Positions 39,447 to 49,142 are shown, counted from the first letter of the stretch. The stretch is 64,000 bases of DNA from Bradyrhizobium roseum (GCF_030413175.1 NZ_CP129212.1:3286001-3350000), one strand, 5' to 3'. Notes: generated by a model not told the origin, from the letters alone. Numbers and translations: made by a program.

Positions 39447-40637
39447 CTAGCTGAACGCGTTGCGCAGCTTTTGCGCCATTTCCAGCAGCGCCGGATTGTG
39501 CTTCACCAGCCGTTTGGTGCGGTTGAGGCCGGACATCAATCCGGCGGCCAGCTTGCCGCGCTGGCTGAGCGGAATGAAGCTGTCGAAGATCGGCTCGTCG
39601 TCCTTGCAGAACAGCCGCTTGTAGTCGTCGGAGCCGATCCCGAGGTCGAGCGCGCGATAATCTTTTGCGGCGTAGTGATCGATGATGTCACGCATCAGGA
39701 TCAGGCCCGGGCTGTATTTCGAATGCGCCGACATCGTGTAGGTATTGAACATCATCGAGAAGCGGTGGCCGTCGGCGACGCCCGCAAAAATTGCGATCAC
39801 CTCCTCGTCGCATTCCAGCGCGTGGATGTCGATGGCGTGGCCGCCGCCGGCGAGCGGCGCGGTGCAGGCGCTGCGGACGAATTCCTCGATGCCGGGATCG
39901 GCGAACACGTTGGGCAATTTCTGTTCGGCCATGCGCTGCGGCTTGACCAGGAAGAACCAGTCGAGCAGCCGCACGATATCGGCCTGCGATGACGCCAAAT
40001 AGCTGCGATATCCCGTCAGGGACTGCAGCTTGCGTTCCTTGCCCTTGAGGCGGCGGCGGAACGAGTTGCTGACGCGTGCCGCGGGCGCCGCGCCGGGTTC
40101 CATCACCAGTAGCGGGCAATCGTTGGCGGAGGGCTGATAGGGCAGCAGGGCGAGCGGGTTGGGCAGGTCGCGCCAGCGCAGCGGCTGCTGATGCAGCGTA
40201 AGCACGTCGGCCTCGGATCGCTGCGCGATCGCCGCCACCAGGCCTTCGAGATCGGCCCGCGTTGCGCTTGCGGCGAAATCGCGGTCGAACAGCGCCATGT
40301 TGAAGGTGGAATGCTTGCCGCCCATGAAGCTGGCGCAACGCGCGCCATAGGCATGCCGGAGCGCGAGCGGGAGCAGCAGCAGCGGGCGCCGCTCGGCGTC
40401 ATAGGCGATCACGATGAACGGCGCGAACCCTTCGCGTTCGCCGACCTGCCGCTGCCAGGCGCTGAGAAAATCGAAGCGCTGATACGGCGTGAAAGAAGTT
40501 GGCGCGGCTTCGAGGCCGCGCCAGATACTTTCCGCCGCGCTCAGATCGTGAGCGATGTCGATGCCGGCGATGCGGCCCGCCTTCGACCACGCATTTGCAT
40601 CCGCCGTGCGGTCTTCAATCGCGGCAGCCATGGTCAT
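39447..40637 (-). CDS. FemAB/CelD-like GNAT acyltransferase
   Basis: A 396-residue soluble protein of the Acetyltransf_6 (CelD/FemAB-like) type: FTPYQRFDFLSAWQ near residue 55, PLLLLPLALRH, then a C-terminal GNAT-like fold with SMMFNTYTMSAHSKYSPG and LILMRDIIDHYAAKDYRALDL. HfsK, which modifies Caulobacter holdfast, belongs to this kind of family; here it lies inside an exopolysaccharide locus, suggesting sugar N-acylation of the polymer. It is transcribed away from the NodB-fold gene. Confidence 0.85.
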   Translation of the reverse strand: MTMAAAIEDRTADANAWSKAGRIAGIDIAHDLSAAESIWRGLEAAPTSFTPYQRFDFLSAWQRQVGEREGFAPFIVIAYDAERRPLLLLPLALRHAYGARCASFMGGKHSTFNMALFDRDFAASATRADLEGLVAAIAQRSEADVLTLHQQPLRWRDLPNPLALLPYQPSANDCPLLVMEPGAAPAARVSNSFRRRLKGKERKLQSLTGYRSYLASSQADIVRLLDWFFLVKPQRMAEQKLPNVFADPGIEEFVRSACTAPLAGGGHAIDIHALECDEEVIAIFAGVADGHRFSMMFNTYTMSAHSKYSPGLILMRDIIDHYAAKDYRALDLGIGSDDYKRLFCKDDEPIFDSFIPLSQRGKLAAGLMSGLNRTKRLVKHNPALLEMAQKLRNAFS

Positions 40638-40750
40638 CGCAGAGCCCGTGTTATATGAATTCGTTTACAATTTGCGGCTTTGGCCGACCTTCGCAGGGAA
40701 ATGTCAACAAAGGGTAATACCATCCGGTCGCGACGGGGGCGCGCGGCCGC

Positions 40751-41833
40751 ATGGTTGAGCGCGGGACGGTGGCGTTGGATATGGGATTTTGGCGGCGGGC
40801 CGGGATGGAGCTTGCCTTTTTCAGCGGCTATTTCAGGCTGAGGGAACGCAGCAGAGGTGGCGCCGGCGTCATCCTGCGGTTCGAGCGCGTGCGCCCGCGC
40901 GATGCCCGGCCGTTTCAGCCGAACCGATGGCGAGAGATCACGCCGCAATTTCTCGATCAGACGATTCGTGCGCTGAAGCGCTGGAATTTTGATCTCGTCA
41001 CGATGGACGAGGTGTGCCGGCGAGCGGTTACGTTGCCGAACGCCAATCGATTCGCCTGCCTGACGTTTGACGGCGCCAGCAAGGACGTCGTCACGCAGGC
41101 TTTTCCCGTGCTGTCGAAGCACGGCGTGCCCTTCACCGTCTACCTGCCGACCGCATTTCCGGACGGGATCGGCGAAGCCTGGTGGCTCGCGCTGGAGGAC
41201 GTGATCGCGCGCGAGCCCCGCATCAGCCTGGTCATCGACCGCCAGGAGCGGCGATTTGCGACCGGCACCGTGCCGGAGAAGCACGACACCTACGAATTTC
41301 TGGCAAGCTGGCTGCGAACGTTGCCGCCGCCGGATCTGTCGTTCGCGATCCACGACCTCTGCAAGCGCTACTCTGTCGACCTCGCAGCGCTGTCGCGCAG
41401 CGCGTCGATGGATTGGGATGATCTGGCGAAGCTCGCCGCCGATCCGCTTGTGACGATCGGCAGCGCGACGGTGAATTACCACGCGCTGTCCAACCTGAAG
41501 GAAGCCGACGCGCAACGCGAAATAACCATGGGCAAGGCGGTGGCGGAGACTGCGTTGCGCCGCCCCGTCGCGCATTTCGCGTATCCGTTCGGCGACCCGA
41601 AATCCTGGCGCCGCGCACATGTCGTGATGGGGCAGGAGGCTGGTTTCGCCAGCGCGGTATCGACGAGCCCGGGCGTTATCGAGGCCAGCGGATATACCAA
41701 TCTGCACGCGCTGCCGCGGATCGCCTGGGATGGGCGGCTGGCCTCGCTGCGCCTGATGCGCGTGATGCTGTCCGGGATCATGTCTCCGCAGGTCAGGCCG
41801 ACCGCGGACAATTCGATCATGCTTCGGGAATAG
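40751..41833 (+). CDS. NodB-fold polysaccharide deacetylase-like protein with altered active site
   Basis: A 360-residue CE4-type (NodB homology) protein in the polysaccharide locus, positioned like HfsH deacetylase in holdfast clusters. The fold is visible: ACLTFDGASKD (102-112), VPFTVYLPTAFPDGIGEAWW, IGSATVNYHALSNL (236-249) and HFAYPFGD. The metal-binding residues are altered: the usual TFDDG is TFDGA (105-109), and the usual H(T/S)xxxH is A239 and Y243. So the Asp-His-His triad is largely missing and deacetylation is doubtful. It ends overlapping the convergent sensor kinase gene by 17 bases. Confidence 0.85.
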   Translation: MVERGTVALDMGFWRRAGMELAFFSGYFRLRERSRGGAGVILRFERVRPRDARPFQPNRWREITPQFLDQTIRALKRWNFDLVTMDEVCRRAVTLPNANRFACLTFDGASKDVVTQAFPVLSKHGVPFTVYLPTAFPDGIGEAWWLALEDVIAREPRISLVIDRQERRFATGTVPEKHDTYEFLASWLRTLPPPDLSFAIHDLCKRYSVDLAALSRSASMDWDDLAKLAADPLVTIGSATVNYHALSNLKEADAQREITMGKAVAETALRRPVAHFAYPFGDPKSWRRAHVVMGQEAGFASAVSTSPGVIEASGYTNLHALPRIAWDGRLASLRLMRVMLSGIMSPQVRPTADNSIMLRE

Positions 41834-43181
41834 CGACGCGGTCCAGAGGAGCTGTCAGCCGCCAGACAAGACCTGGCGCCAGGTATTCGATTTCCACCTC
41901 TGCGCCGATTGCGAAACGGGGATTCCGGTCAATCATGACGGTTCCGAATCCCACGTTCGAGGGCTTCACCACCGGCGGCCCTCCGAACTCGCGCCATTCG
42001 ATCGCGAGCTCCTTGCGGCTGACATCGACGGAGACGCGAATCGTGATGCCGCCGGTCGAGCCAGACAGGGCGCCATACTTGGTTGCATTGGTGGTCAGCT
42101 CATGAATTGCCAGACCGATGGTTTCGGCGGCGGATGGCACGACAAAGAAATCGAGGTCACCCTTCACATCAATCCGCTTCCATAGCAGGTCACTGACGGC
42201 CGCGAGCTGTGATATGATGAGTTCGCCGATCGGTGTTCCCTTCCAGTTCCTCTTGGTCAGGATATCCTGGTTTCTAGCCAGGGCTTGCAATCGGTTTGCC
42301 AGGCTTTCCGAATATTTTCTGTCGACGGTTCGTGACACAAGGGCTTGCACGACAGTGATCATATTCTTGGCCCGGTGACTCAGTTCTCCCATCAGTAAGC
42401 GGATCTGTTCCTCGTTTTGCATTTGGGCGGTGATGTCGGTATTGGTGCCGAACCATCTCCAGACCTTGCCATCTCTGCCGAAAATGGGCTTGGCGCGCGA
42501 GAGAAACCAGCGATAATCCCCGTCATGACGGCGTAGTGGGAATACATCTTCCCATTCCTGGCCGCTGTCCCAGCTTTGTTGGATACGTTCCCTTACCCTT
42601 TGAACGTGGTCAGGGTGGTGGACCCTGGTCCAGCCCCATCCCTGCATCTCGTCAAAATTCGATCCAGTGTAGTCGTACCACCGTTCATTGTACCAAAAGA
42701 TGTAGCCGTCGCTATCCGCAATCCAGGCAAGCTGGGGGATGCTGTTCGCGAGGGTGCGGAATTGCTGTTCGCTCTCCTCCAGCCTGATGCGCGCCTCGAA
42801 AGCTTCGCTGCAATCATGCGCGATCTTGGAAGCGCCGACGATGTTACTCGTGCGGTCGCGCAGCGGTGCAATGGTGATTGCTACATGGACCGGCTTTCCC
42901 GATCTGTGCTGCCGAATGGTCTCAAACTTTGGAACCAGTTCTCCCGCTTTGATGCGTTCCAGAATGCGGTCTTCTTCGCCCTGTCGATCTTCAGGGATAA
43001 TCAGGCGGATCGGCTTGCCGATGATTTCGTCAGTGGACCAACCAAAAATTCGTTCGGCCGCAGGATTCCAAGTTCGAACCGTGCCGTGCAGGTCCTTTGA
43101 AATGATCGCGTCGAATGAGTGTTGAACGAGGGCGGCAAAGAGGCCATCGCCCGTCCATATCGCTTCTGTACCCTGGCTCAT
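41817..43181 (-). CDS. PAS-PAS HWE-family sensor histidine kinase
   Basis: A soluble kinase of about 454 residues. Two PAS domains (about 15-128 and 138-255, the second with WYNERWYDYTG) precede a dimerisation/phosphoacceptor region with MGELSHRAKNM, in which the histidine near 269 is phosphorylated, and an HWE-type ATPase domain with IHELTTNATKYGALS and the WxE signature in IEWREFGGPP. No response regulator lies next to it. ATG 43181 is used; a TTG at 43202 is also in frame. It could tune the adjacent polysaccharide locus, but that is only proximity. Confidence 0.9.
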   Translation of the reverse strand: MSQGTEAIWTGDGLFAALVQHSFDAIISKDLHGTVRTWNPAAERIFGWSTDEIIGKPIRLIIPEDRQGEEDRILERIKAGELVPKFETIRQHRSGKPVHVAITIAPLRDRTSNIVGASKIAHDCSEAFEARIRLEESEQQFRTLANSIPQLAWIADSDGYIFWYNERWYDYTGSNFDEMQGWGWTRVHHPDHVQRVRERIQQSWDSGQEWEDVFPLRRHDGDYRWFLSRAKPIFGRDGKVWRWFGTNTDITAQMQNEEQIRLLMGELSHRAKNMITVVQALVSRTVDRKYSESLANRLQALARNQDILTKRNWKGTPIGELIISQLAAVSDLLWKRIDVKGDLDFFVVPSAAETIGLAIHELTTNATKYGALSGSTGGITIRVSVDVSRKELAIEWREFGGPPVVKPSNVGFGTVMIDRNPRFAIGAEVEIEYLAPGLVWRLTAPLDRVAIPEA

Positions 43182-43310
43182 ACCGGAAGTTGCTTTTTGC
43201 AAACTCGTTCGAGCGATGATAGATTGGGAAGCCGAAATTACAAGCGGGACCGGCCGCGCGGGTAAGTGCCCGCCAGTTTCTAATCAATAACGATAAAAAG
43301 AAGCCAATAC

Positions 43311-43523
43311 CTAAGCCACCCGGTCCGGCCGCGACATCCAGCTCACGATCGGCATCGCCGGCAGCACCCATCCGAGCCCCGCCACGACATAGAAGATCGC
43401 CTGCCGCAGGCCAGAATTGGCCAGCCACGGCGTCTGGGCGATGGTCATGCCCAAAAGTGACCACACCACGACCAGCACCAGCAGGGCGATGGTTCCGAAG
43501 AATTTGCGGGTGCGTATCGTCAT
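43311..43523 (-). CDS. DUF2842 membrane protein
   Basis: A 70-residue inner-membrane protein with two helices ([19 protein letters not shown] and [21 protein letters not shown]). It matches DUF2842, which in alphaproteobacteria commonly stands beside ctaA, as here (divergent, about 105 bases apart). A role in cytochrome oxidase or heme A assembly is suggested by this context only. ATG 43523 ([10 protein letters not shown]) is the family start. Confidence 0.88.
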   Translation of the reverse strand: MTIRTRKFFGTIALLVLVVVWSLLGMTIAQTPWLANSGLRQAIFYVVAGLGWVLPAMPIVSWMSRPDRVA

Positions 43524-43628
43524 GGCGGGTATGCTGACCTTAGGCGGGTTGCGCACGGGAAGGGGCGGACTATAAGGGGCGCGCTGATGCAATCAAGCGT
43601 GCCTTCGGGTTGCGCCGAGATGGGTTTC

Positions 43629-44720
43629 ATGACCGCTGGTTCCGCACAACAGGGCCCGTATCACGGGGCCGTCAAGGGTTGGCTCACCGTCGTGGCCGCG
43701 CTGATAGCGATCATGGTGCTGGTCGGCGGCGCCACGCGGCTGACGGAATCCGGATTGTCGATCGTCGAGTGGAAGCCGGTCACCGGCACGCTGCCGCCGC
43801 TCAACGCGACGCAGTGGGAACAGGCGTTCGAGGGCTACAAGGCGATCCCGCAATATCGCGAACTCAATGCCGGCATGAGCCTCTCCGAATTCAAGACCAT
43901 CTTCTGGTGGGAATGGAGCCACCGCCTGCTCGGGCGCGTGATCGGGGCGGTCTATCTGCTGCCGTTCCTGTACTTCCTGTGGCGCGGCGCGTTCGGTGCC
44001 GAGCTGAAAAAGCGGTTGTGGGTGATCTTTGCCCTCGGCGCGCTGCAGGGCGCGGTCGGCTGGTGGATGGTCGCGTCGGGCCTGACGCATCGGACCGAGG
44101 TGTCGCAATATCGGCTGGCGACCCATCTCATGCTGGCGCTGATCATCTTTGCCTCGATCGTCTGGACGCTGCGGCAGATGAGCGGGCGTCCGCAGCTTGC
44201 CGTTCCCGGACGGTTGAAATTCACCGGCGTGGCCTTGCTCGCCCTGACGTTCATCCAGCTCTATTTCGGCGCGCTGGTCGCGGGACTGCGGGCGGGCAAG
44301 GTGTACAACACCTGGCCCGAGATCGACGGCGCCTTGATTCCGTCGGCGGCGCGGCTGTGGTTCGAGACGCCGTGGTGGCGCAATCTGTTCGACAACACGC
44401 TCACCGTGCAGTTCGAGCATCGGATGACGGCCTATGCGCTGTTGATCCTGGCCGTCGTTCACGCCATCGACGCCATGCGGTTGCGGGGCGGCGGGGCCGT
44501 TGTCGGCGGCGCATGGGCGCTGGTGGTGGCGATCGTCCTGCAGGCTGTGCTGGGTATCCTCACCTTGCTGCATCAGGTGCCGATCGATCTGGCGCTGGCG
44601 CATCAGGCTGTCGCCATCGTGGTGCTGACGCTCGCGGTGCTGCAGACCGAACGCCTCGTCGCACGCCGCGCGGCGCACGATCGGCAGGAATTGGTTCTGC
44701 CGCTCGGCCAGCCCGGCTGA
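43629..44720 (+). CDS. ctaA: Heme A synthase (COX15/CtaA family)
   Basis: Oxidises heme O to heme A for aa3-type cytochrome c oxidase in the inner membrane. About 363 residues and eight helices; the N-terminal helix carries [20 protein letters not shown], followed by [14 protein letters not shown] and [10 protein letters not shown], and the repeat half contains [13 protein letters not shown] and [11 protein letters not shown] with the heme-ligand histidines. In-frame starts at 43587 (AGGGG upstream), 43620 and 43629; the last fits the family N-terminus best. Confidence 0.94.
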   Translation: MTAGSAQQGPYHGAVKGWLTVVAALIAIMVLVGGATRLTESGLSIVEWKPVTGTLPPLNATQWEQAFEGYKAIPQYRELNAGMSLSEFKTIFWWEWSHRLLGRVIGAVYLLPFLYFLWRGAFGAELKKRLWVIFALGALQGAVGWWMVASGLTHRTEVSQYRLATHLMLALIIFASIVWTLRQMSGRPQLAVPGRLKFTGVALLALTFIQLYFGALVAGLRAGKVYNTWPEIDGALIPSAARLWFETPWWRNLFDNTLTVQFEHRMTAYALLILAVVHAIDAMRLRGGGAVVGGAWALVVAIVLQAVLGILTLLHQVPIDLALAHQAVAIVVLTLAVLQTERLVARRAAHDRQELVLPLGQPG

Positions 44721-44869
44721 AATTGAGCGATTCTAATCTGCCGCCGTTCCTCGAAGTGCTCGATTTGCAGGGGTTTTCTGCAGCGCATGGCGCTTGACGC
44801 GCTTGTGTGGGGCGGCCCCGCTTTACTTGGATGGTCGGAACGATAAAACGGGCCAAACAGGTTCGCTCC

Positions 44870-45682
44870 ATGTCCTCAGCATTCATCCAGGCTGCCGTCA
44901 TCCTGCTCCGCGAGGGGCTCGAAGCCATGCTCGTGATCGCAGCCCTGGCGGGCTATCTCACCAAGGCCGGCGCCGGTCATCGCGTTCAGGCGCTCTATGG
45001 TGGCGCGCTCGTTGCCGTTGGCGCCAGCTTCGTGGCGGCATGGTTGTTTGCGGTGTTCAATTCGGGCGACCACAGTGACGTCCTCGAAGGCGTCATCATC
45101 CTCTTCGCCGCCGCTTTGATGCTCTATGTCAGCGGCTGGCTGATGGTGAAGCAGGACCCGCGCGGCTGGCAGGATTATCTCGCGCACAAGGCGGACCAGG
45201 CGCTGTCGCAGGACACGGTGTGGGCGGTCGGAGCGCTGGCCTTCCTGGCGGTGTTTCGCGAGGGCGCCGAAACCGTGCTGTTCATCAACGCGCTGGCGAC
45301 GGCCGAGGGCGGCTGGAGCGCCGGCCTGTTCGCCGGCCTCGCGGCGGCGACGGTGGCCCTCGCCGTGCTGTTCTATTTCATCAACCTGATTGCACGAAAA
45401 CTGCCGCTGCGGCCGCTCTTCATTTTCACCTCGGCCTTCCTGTTCTTGATGGCGATCAAGTTCATCGGCGAGGCCGTGCAGGAATTCCAGGAGCAGGCGA
45501 TCATCACGGTCACCGAGGTCAAGGGCTCGGCCTTCCTGACCGCCATCGGCCTCAATCCGTCGATGGAAGCCCTGACCATCCAGGGCCTGGTGATCCTGTT
45601 TGCGCTGGCGACCTATTCGGTCTTCCAGCGCAACAGCCGCCTGATTCGCGAGGCCAAGGCTCCCATGCGTCCGGCCGAGTGA
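44870..45682 (+). CDS. FTR1-family iron permease (EfeU-like)
   Basis: A 270-residue inner-membrane protein with about seven helices and two REXXE iron-binding motifs: REGLE (14-18) and REGAE (130-134). This pattern defines the FTR1/EfeU family that moves iron into the cell, usually with EfeO and EfeB or a cupredoxin partner; none is adjacent here. Start ATG 44870; upstream in-frame ATGs from 44807 give an unlikely basic extension. Confidence 0.92.
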   Translation: MSSAFIQAAVILLREGLEAMLVIAALAGYLTKAGAGHRVQALYGGALVAVGASFVAAWLFAVFNSGDHSDVLEGVIILFAAALMLYVSGWLMVKQDPRGWQDYLAHKADQALSQDTVWAVGALAFLAVFREGAETVLFINALATAEGGWSAGLFAGLAAATVALAVLFYFINLIARKLPLRPLFIFTSAFLFLMAIKFIGEAVQEFQEQAIITVTEVKGSAFLTAIGLNPSMEALTIQGLVILFALATYSVFQRNSRLIREAKAPMRPAE

Positions 45683-45691
45683 CGCTCCGCG

Positions 45692-46561
45692 CTACGCGGC
45701 CTGCCGATTGAGGTCGAGATAGTCGAGGCCGATATCGAGCGCAGCGGAGCTGTGGGTCAGCCAGCCGGCGGAAATCAGGTCGACGCCGGTTGCGGCGATC
45801 GCTTTGGCGGTTTCGGCCGTGATGCGGCCGGAGGCTTCGGTGATCGCCCGGCCGGCCGTCATCGCCACCGCCTTCCGCAATTCGTCCACCGTCATGTTGT
45901 CGAGCAGCACGGCATCCACGCCGATCGCGAGAACCTGTTCGAGCTGGACCAGGGTGTCGACCTCGATCTCGATCTTGACGAGGTGGCCGGCATGCGCCCT
46001 TGCGCGCTCGATCGCGGTCCTGACGCTGCCCGCCAGTGCGATGTGGTTGTCCTTGATCAGGATGGCGTCGTCGAGGCCAAAACGGTGATTGCCACCGCCG
46101 CCGGCGCGGACCGCGTATTTTTCCAGCGCGCGAAGTCCGGGCGTGGTCTTGCGGGTGCAGACGATGCGCGCCTTGGTGCCTTGCGCCGCCGACACCAGCG
46201 AGGCCGTCGCGGTGGCGACGCCGCTGAGATGGCAGAGGAAGTTCAGTGCCGTCCGCTCGCCGGTCAACAGCCCGCGTGCAGGTCCTTCGATGGCGGCGAT
46301 CACGTCGCCAGGCGCCACCACGCTGCCGTCCGGCCGCTCGGCGGTGAGGCGGATGGCGGGATTGACCAACTGAAAGGCGGCGCGTGCGATGTCGAGTCCG
46401 GCCACCACGCCGGGTTGGCGCGCGCGCAGCACCAGCGATGCCGCCTTGTCGGCCGGTACGATCGCATCCGCCGTGATGTCGCCGGCGCGTCCGAGGTCTT
46501 CAAGCAGGGCGGTTCGCACCAGTGGCTCGTACATCAGGGGAAGAAGTGGGGTAAGCGTCAT
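45692..46561 (-). CDS. nadC: Nicotinate-nucleotide pyrophosphorylase (carboxylating)
   Basis: Quinolinate phosphoribosyltransferase of NAD synthesis, 289 residues. Signatures: EDLGRAGDITADAI, ERTALNFLCHLSGVAT, ARIVCTRKTTPGLRALEKYAVRAGG (positions about 132-156) and IKDNHIALAG; the barrel end EASGRITAETAKAIAATGVD binds PRPP. It overlaps nadB by 4 bases and is the last gene of the nadQ-nadABC run. Confidence 0.97.
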   Translation of the reverse strand: MTLTPLLPLMYEPLVRTALLEDLGRAGDITADAIVPADKAASLVLRARQPGVVAGLDIARAAFQLVNPAIRLTAERPDGSVVAPGDVIAAIEGPARGLLTGERTALNFLCHLSGVATATASLVSAAQGTKARIVCTRKTTPGLRALEKYAVRAGGGGNHRFGLDDAILIKDNHIALAGSVRTAIERARAHAGHLVKIEIEVDTLVQLEQVLAIGVDAVLLDNMTVDELRKAVAMTAGRAITEASGRITAETAKAIAATGVDLISAGWLTHSSAALDIGLDYLDLNRQAA

Positions 46562-48111
46562 GGCTGGGCACTCCCGACCGACAGGGATCTGGTTTCAACG
46601 ACGTGGCGCGCGGTGTCGAGCGCGTCCGCCAGCGAGAGGAATGACGGCGCCGCCGTAGGCAAGACGTCCGGATAATCGCTGCGGAAATGCCCGCCACGGC
46701 TTTCCTCGCGCCGCCAGGCCGCGACCGCCATCATCAGTCCCACCAGCGCAGGATCGGACGCCGCGTTCGGGCCGCTGGCGAGCGGATAGAGGCCGCGGAT
46801 CGCGCGTTCGATTCCATGCCGTTCGCGGAGCACGCCGAGGCCTAGCGACAGGATCGGCCGCACGGCCGAAGGGTCTGACGCGGGCGGCGGCGCATTCGCA
46901 CCGCGCGACCTCAACGGGCCGCGGTTCGAGCCGAGGACGCTTTCCGCCACCCATTGCGCAAAGACGATCGCTTCCATCAGCGAATTGCTGGCGAGCCGGT
47001 TGGCGCCATGCAGCCCGGTGCGGCTGGCTTCGCCGCAGGCCCACAGGCCGTCCACCGTGCTGCGGCCTTCAATGTCCACGGCGATCCCGCCCATGTGATA
47101 GTGCACCGCCGGCCGCACCGGGATCGGATCGGTCGCGGGATCGATCCCGGCCATCCTGCAGAAGGCGGAGATCACCGGATAGCGTTTTGCAAAGGCCGTT
47201 CCGGGGTGTTTGCGCGCGTCGAGGAAGACGCGATGTCCTGCGGCGCGGCGACGCCACACCGCACGCGCCACGATATCGCGGGCTGCGAGTTCGGCGCCGG
47301 GCTGATCGGCCATGAAGCGCTGCCCGGTGTCGTCGATCAGGATCGCCCCGTCGCCGCGCACGGCTTCGGTGACCAGCGGCATCGGACGCGACGGTCCGTC
47401 GAAGGCGGTCGGATGAAACTGGATGAATTCGAGATCGGCGAGCTTTGCGCCCGCGCGTGCCGCCAGCGCCAGCCCCTGGCCGAAACAGCCGGCCGGGTTG
47501 GTGCTGTCCAGAAACAGTCCGCCGATGCCGCCCGTTGCGATCACGACGCGGCCGGTATCGATCACGAGCGGGCCCTGCGCGTTCACCGCCAGCACGCCCT
47601 TGATGGCGTTGTCCTCGACGATCAGGCTCCGCGCCTCGGCGCCTTCCAGCAGCGTGATCGTCGGGCAGCGGCGGACGGCTGCGATCAATGCCCGCATGAT
47701 CTCGCGCCCGGTGCCGTCACCGGTGGCGTGCACGATGCGATGGCGGCCGTGCGCGGCTTCGAGGCCGAGCTGCCAACCGCCGTCCACCCGGCGGTCGAAG
47801 CCGACACCAAGTTGGGCCAGATGTTCGACGGCCGCGGGCGCCGCGTGGACGATACGGCTTGCGACCGCTTCGTCGCAAAGACCCGCGCCGGCGGCGAGCG
47901 TGTCGGCGAGGTGCAGGGCAGGGGCATCGTCGTCGCCCATCGCCGCGGCAAGCCCGCCCTGCGCCCACAGGCTGGAGGCTTCCGCGCCGAGCGGCGCCTT
48001 CGAGATGAGAACGACCGGCTCCGGCGCCATTTGCAGGGCCGTCATCAGGCCGGCGGCGCCGCCGCCGATAATGACCGGACAATTGTTGAGCGATGAAATA
48101 TCGATCCTCAT
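46558..48111 (-). CDS. nadB: L-aspartate oxidase
   Basis: An FAD enzyme of 517 residues oxidising aspartate to iminoaspartate, the first step of de novo NAD synthesis. FAD motif [14 protein letters not shown] near the N-terminus; [19 protein letters not shown]; the active-site region [10 protein letters not shown]; and [25 protein letters not shown], typical of the fumarate reductase/aspartate oxidase family. It overlaps nadA and nadC by 4 bases each, so the three are translationally coupled. Confidence 0.96.
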   Translation of the reverse strand: MRIDISSLNNCPVIIGGGAAGLMTALQMAPEPVVLISKAPLGAEASSLWAQGGLAAAMGDDDAPALHLADTLAAGAGLCDEAVASRIVHAAPAAVEHLAQLGVGFDRRVDGGWQLGLEAAHGRHRIVHATGDGTGREIMRALIAAVRRCPTITLLEGAEARSLIVEDNAIKGVLAVNAQGPLVIDTGRVVIATGGIGGLFLDSTNPAGCFGQGLALAARAGAKLADLEFIQFHPTAFDGPSRPMPLVTEAVRGDGAILIDDTGQRFMADQPGAELAARDIVARAVWRRRAAGHRVFLDARKHPGTAFAKRYPVISAFCRMAGIDPATDPIPVRPAVHYHMGGIAVDIEGRSTVDGLWACGEASRTGLHGANRLASNSLMEAIVFAQWVAESVLGSNRGPLRSRGANAPPPASDPSAVRPILSLGLGVLRERHGIERAIRGLYPLASGPNAASDPALVGLMMAVAAWRREESRGGHFRSDYPDVLPTAAPSFLSLADALDTARHVVETRSLSVGSAQP

Positions 48112-49094
48112 AGCGCCAACATCCTTTCGACCGCCCGACGGGCCGGTGCGGCGATCGCGGGATCGATCGTCACCTCATGCCGGCCGGTCTCCAGGGCATC
48201 GCGGATGTTCTTCAGCGTGATCCGCTTCATGTGCGGACACAGATTGCAGGGCCGGATGAACTCCACGTCGGGATGGAGCACCGAAACATTGTCGCTCATC
48301 GAGCATTCCGTCAGCAGCACGACGCGGGGTGGGCGCTTCTGGCCGACGAAGTCGGACATCGCCGCCGTCGAGCCTGAAAAGTCCGCTTCCGCGACCACGT
48401 CGGGCGGGCACTCCGGATGCGCCAACACCGTGACGTCAGGGTGGTTTTCGCGCAACTGCCTCACGTCGGCCGCCGTGAACAGTTCGTGCACCTCGCAATG
48501 GCCCTTCCACGCGATGATCTTCACGTCGGTCTGTGCGGCGATGTTCTGCGCGAGATATTCATCCGGCAGCATGATGACGCGCCCGGCGCCGAGTGACTGC
48601 ACGACCTTCAGCGCATTGCCCGAAGTGCAGCAGATATCCGACTCCGCCTTCACGGCGGTGGTGGTGTTGACATAGGTGACGACGGGAACGCCGGGATAGC
48701 GCTGCCGCATCAGCCGCACGTCCTGCGCCGTGATCGAGTCGGCGAGCGAACAGCCCGCCGAAAGGTCCGGGATCAGCACGGTCTTGTCCGGGTTCAGGAG
48801 TTTTGCCGTCTCGGCCATGAAGTGCACGCCGGCCAGCACGATGATGTCGGCATCGACCTTGGTGGCCTCGCGCGCGAGCAACAGGCTGTCGCCGACGATG
48901 TCGGCGACGCCGTGGAAGATTTCAGGTGTCTGGTAGTTGTGCGCGAGCACGACCGCGTTGCGCCGCCGCTTCAGCTCGAGGATGGCATCGACGTCATCGG
49001 CGAAGGTGGCCCATTCCGGCGGCGGGATCACCCGCTTGACCCGGTCGTACAGCGCCGCGGAACCCTTGCGTGCAGTCAGGACGGAATTCGCCAT
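48108..49094 (-). CDS. nadA: Quinolinate synthase A
   Basis: A 4Fe-4S enzyme of 328 residues joining iminoaspartate and dihydroxyacetone phosphate to give quinolinate. Repeated domains with [31 protein letters not shown], and cluster cysteines in [17 protein letters not shown] and [13 protein letters not shown] 49094 is preceded by AAGGAGA at 7 nt. That ribosome-binding site lies inside a palindromic operator, and a second operator overlaps the promoter, pointing to NadQ repression. Confidence 0.97.
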   Translation of the reverse strand: MANSVLTARKGSAALYDRVKRVIPPPEWATFADDVDAILELKRRRNAVVLAHNYQTPEIFHGVADIVGDSLLLAREATKVDADIIVLAGVHFMAETAKLLNPDKTVLIPDLSAGCSLADSITAQDVRLMRQRYPGVPVVTYVNTTTAVKAESDICCTSGNALKVVQSLGAGRVIMLPDEYLAQNIAAQTDVKIIAWKGHCEVHELFTAADVRQLRENHPDVTVLAHPECPPDVVAEADFSGSTAAMSDFVGQKRPPRVVLLTECSMSDNVSVLHPDVEFIRPCNLCPHMKRITLKNIRDALETGRHEVTIDPAIAAPARRAVERMLAL

Positions 49095-49115
49095 TTATAC
49101 TCTCCTTGAGTATAT
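49095..49115. promoter_or_regulatory. Candidate NadQ operator 1, over the nadA ribosome-binding site
   Basis: A 21-base near-palindrome, TTATACTCT-CCT-TGAGTATAT, immediately before the nadA start. Read on the minus strand it contains the AAGGAGA ribosome-binding site. It closely resembles operator 2; together they fit a TATACTC-type inverted motif. Assignment to NadQ rests on the adjacent regulator gene and on the published idea that NadQ controls nadABC in alphaproteobacteria. Confidence 0.7.
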
Positions 49116-49121
49116 CTTGGC

Positions 49122-49142
49122 TTATACTTATCCTGAGCATAA
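49122..49142. promoter_or_regulatory. Candidate NadQ operator 2, over the nadA promoter
   Basis: A 21-base near-palindrome, TTATACTTA-TCC-TGAGCATAA. Its centre is 27 bases from that of operator 1, a little over two and a half helical turns. It covers the probable -10 region of the nadA promoter. Confidence 0.7.
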
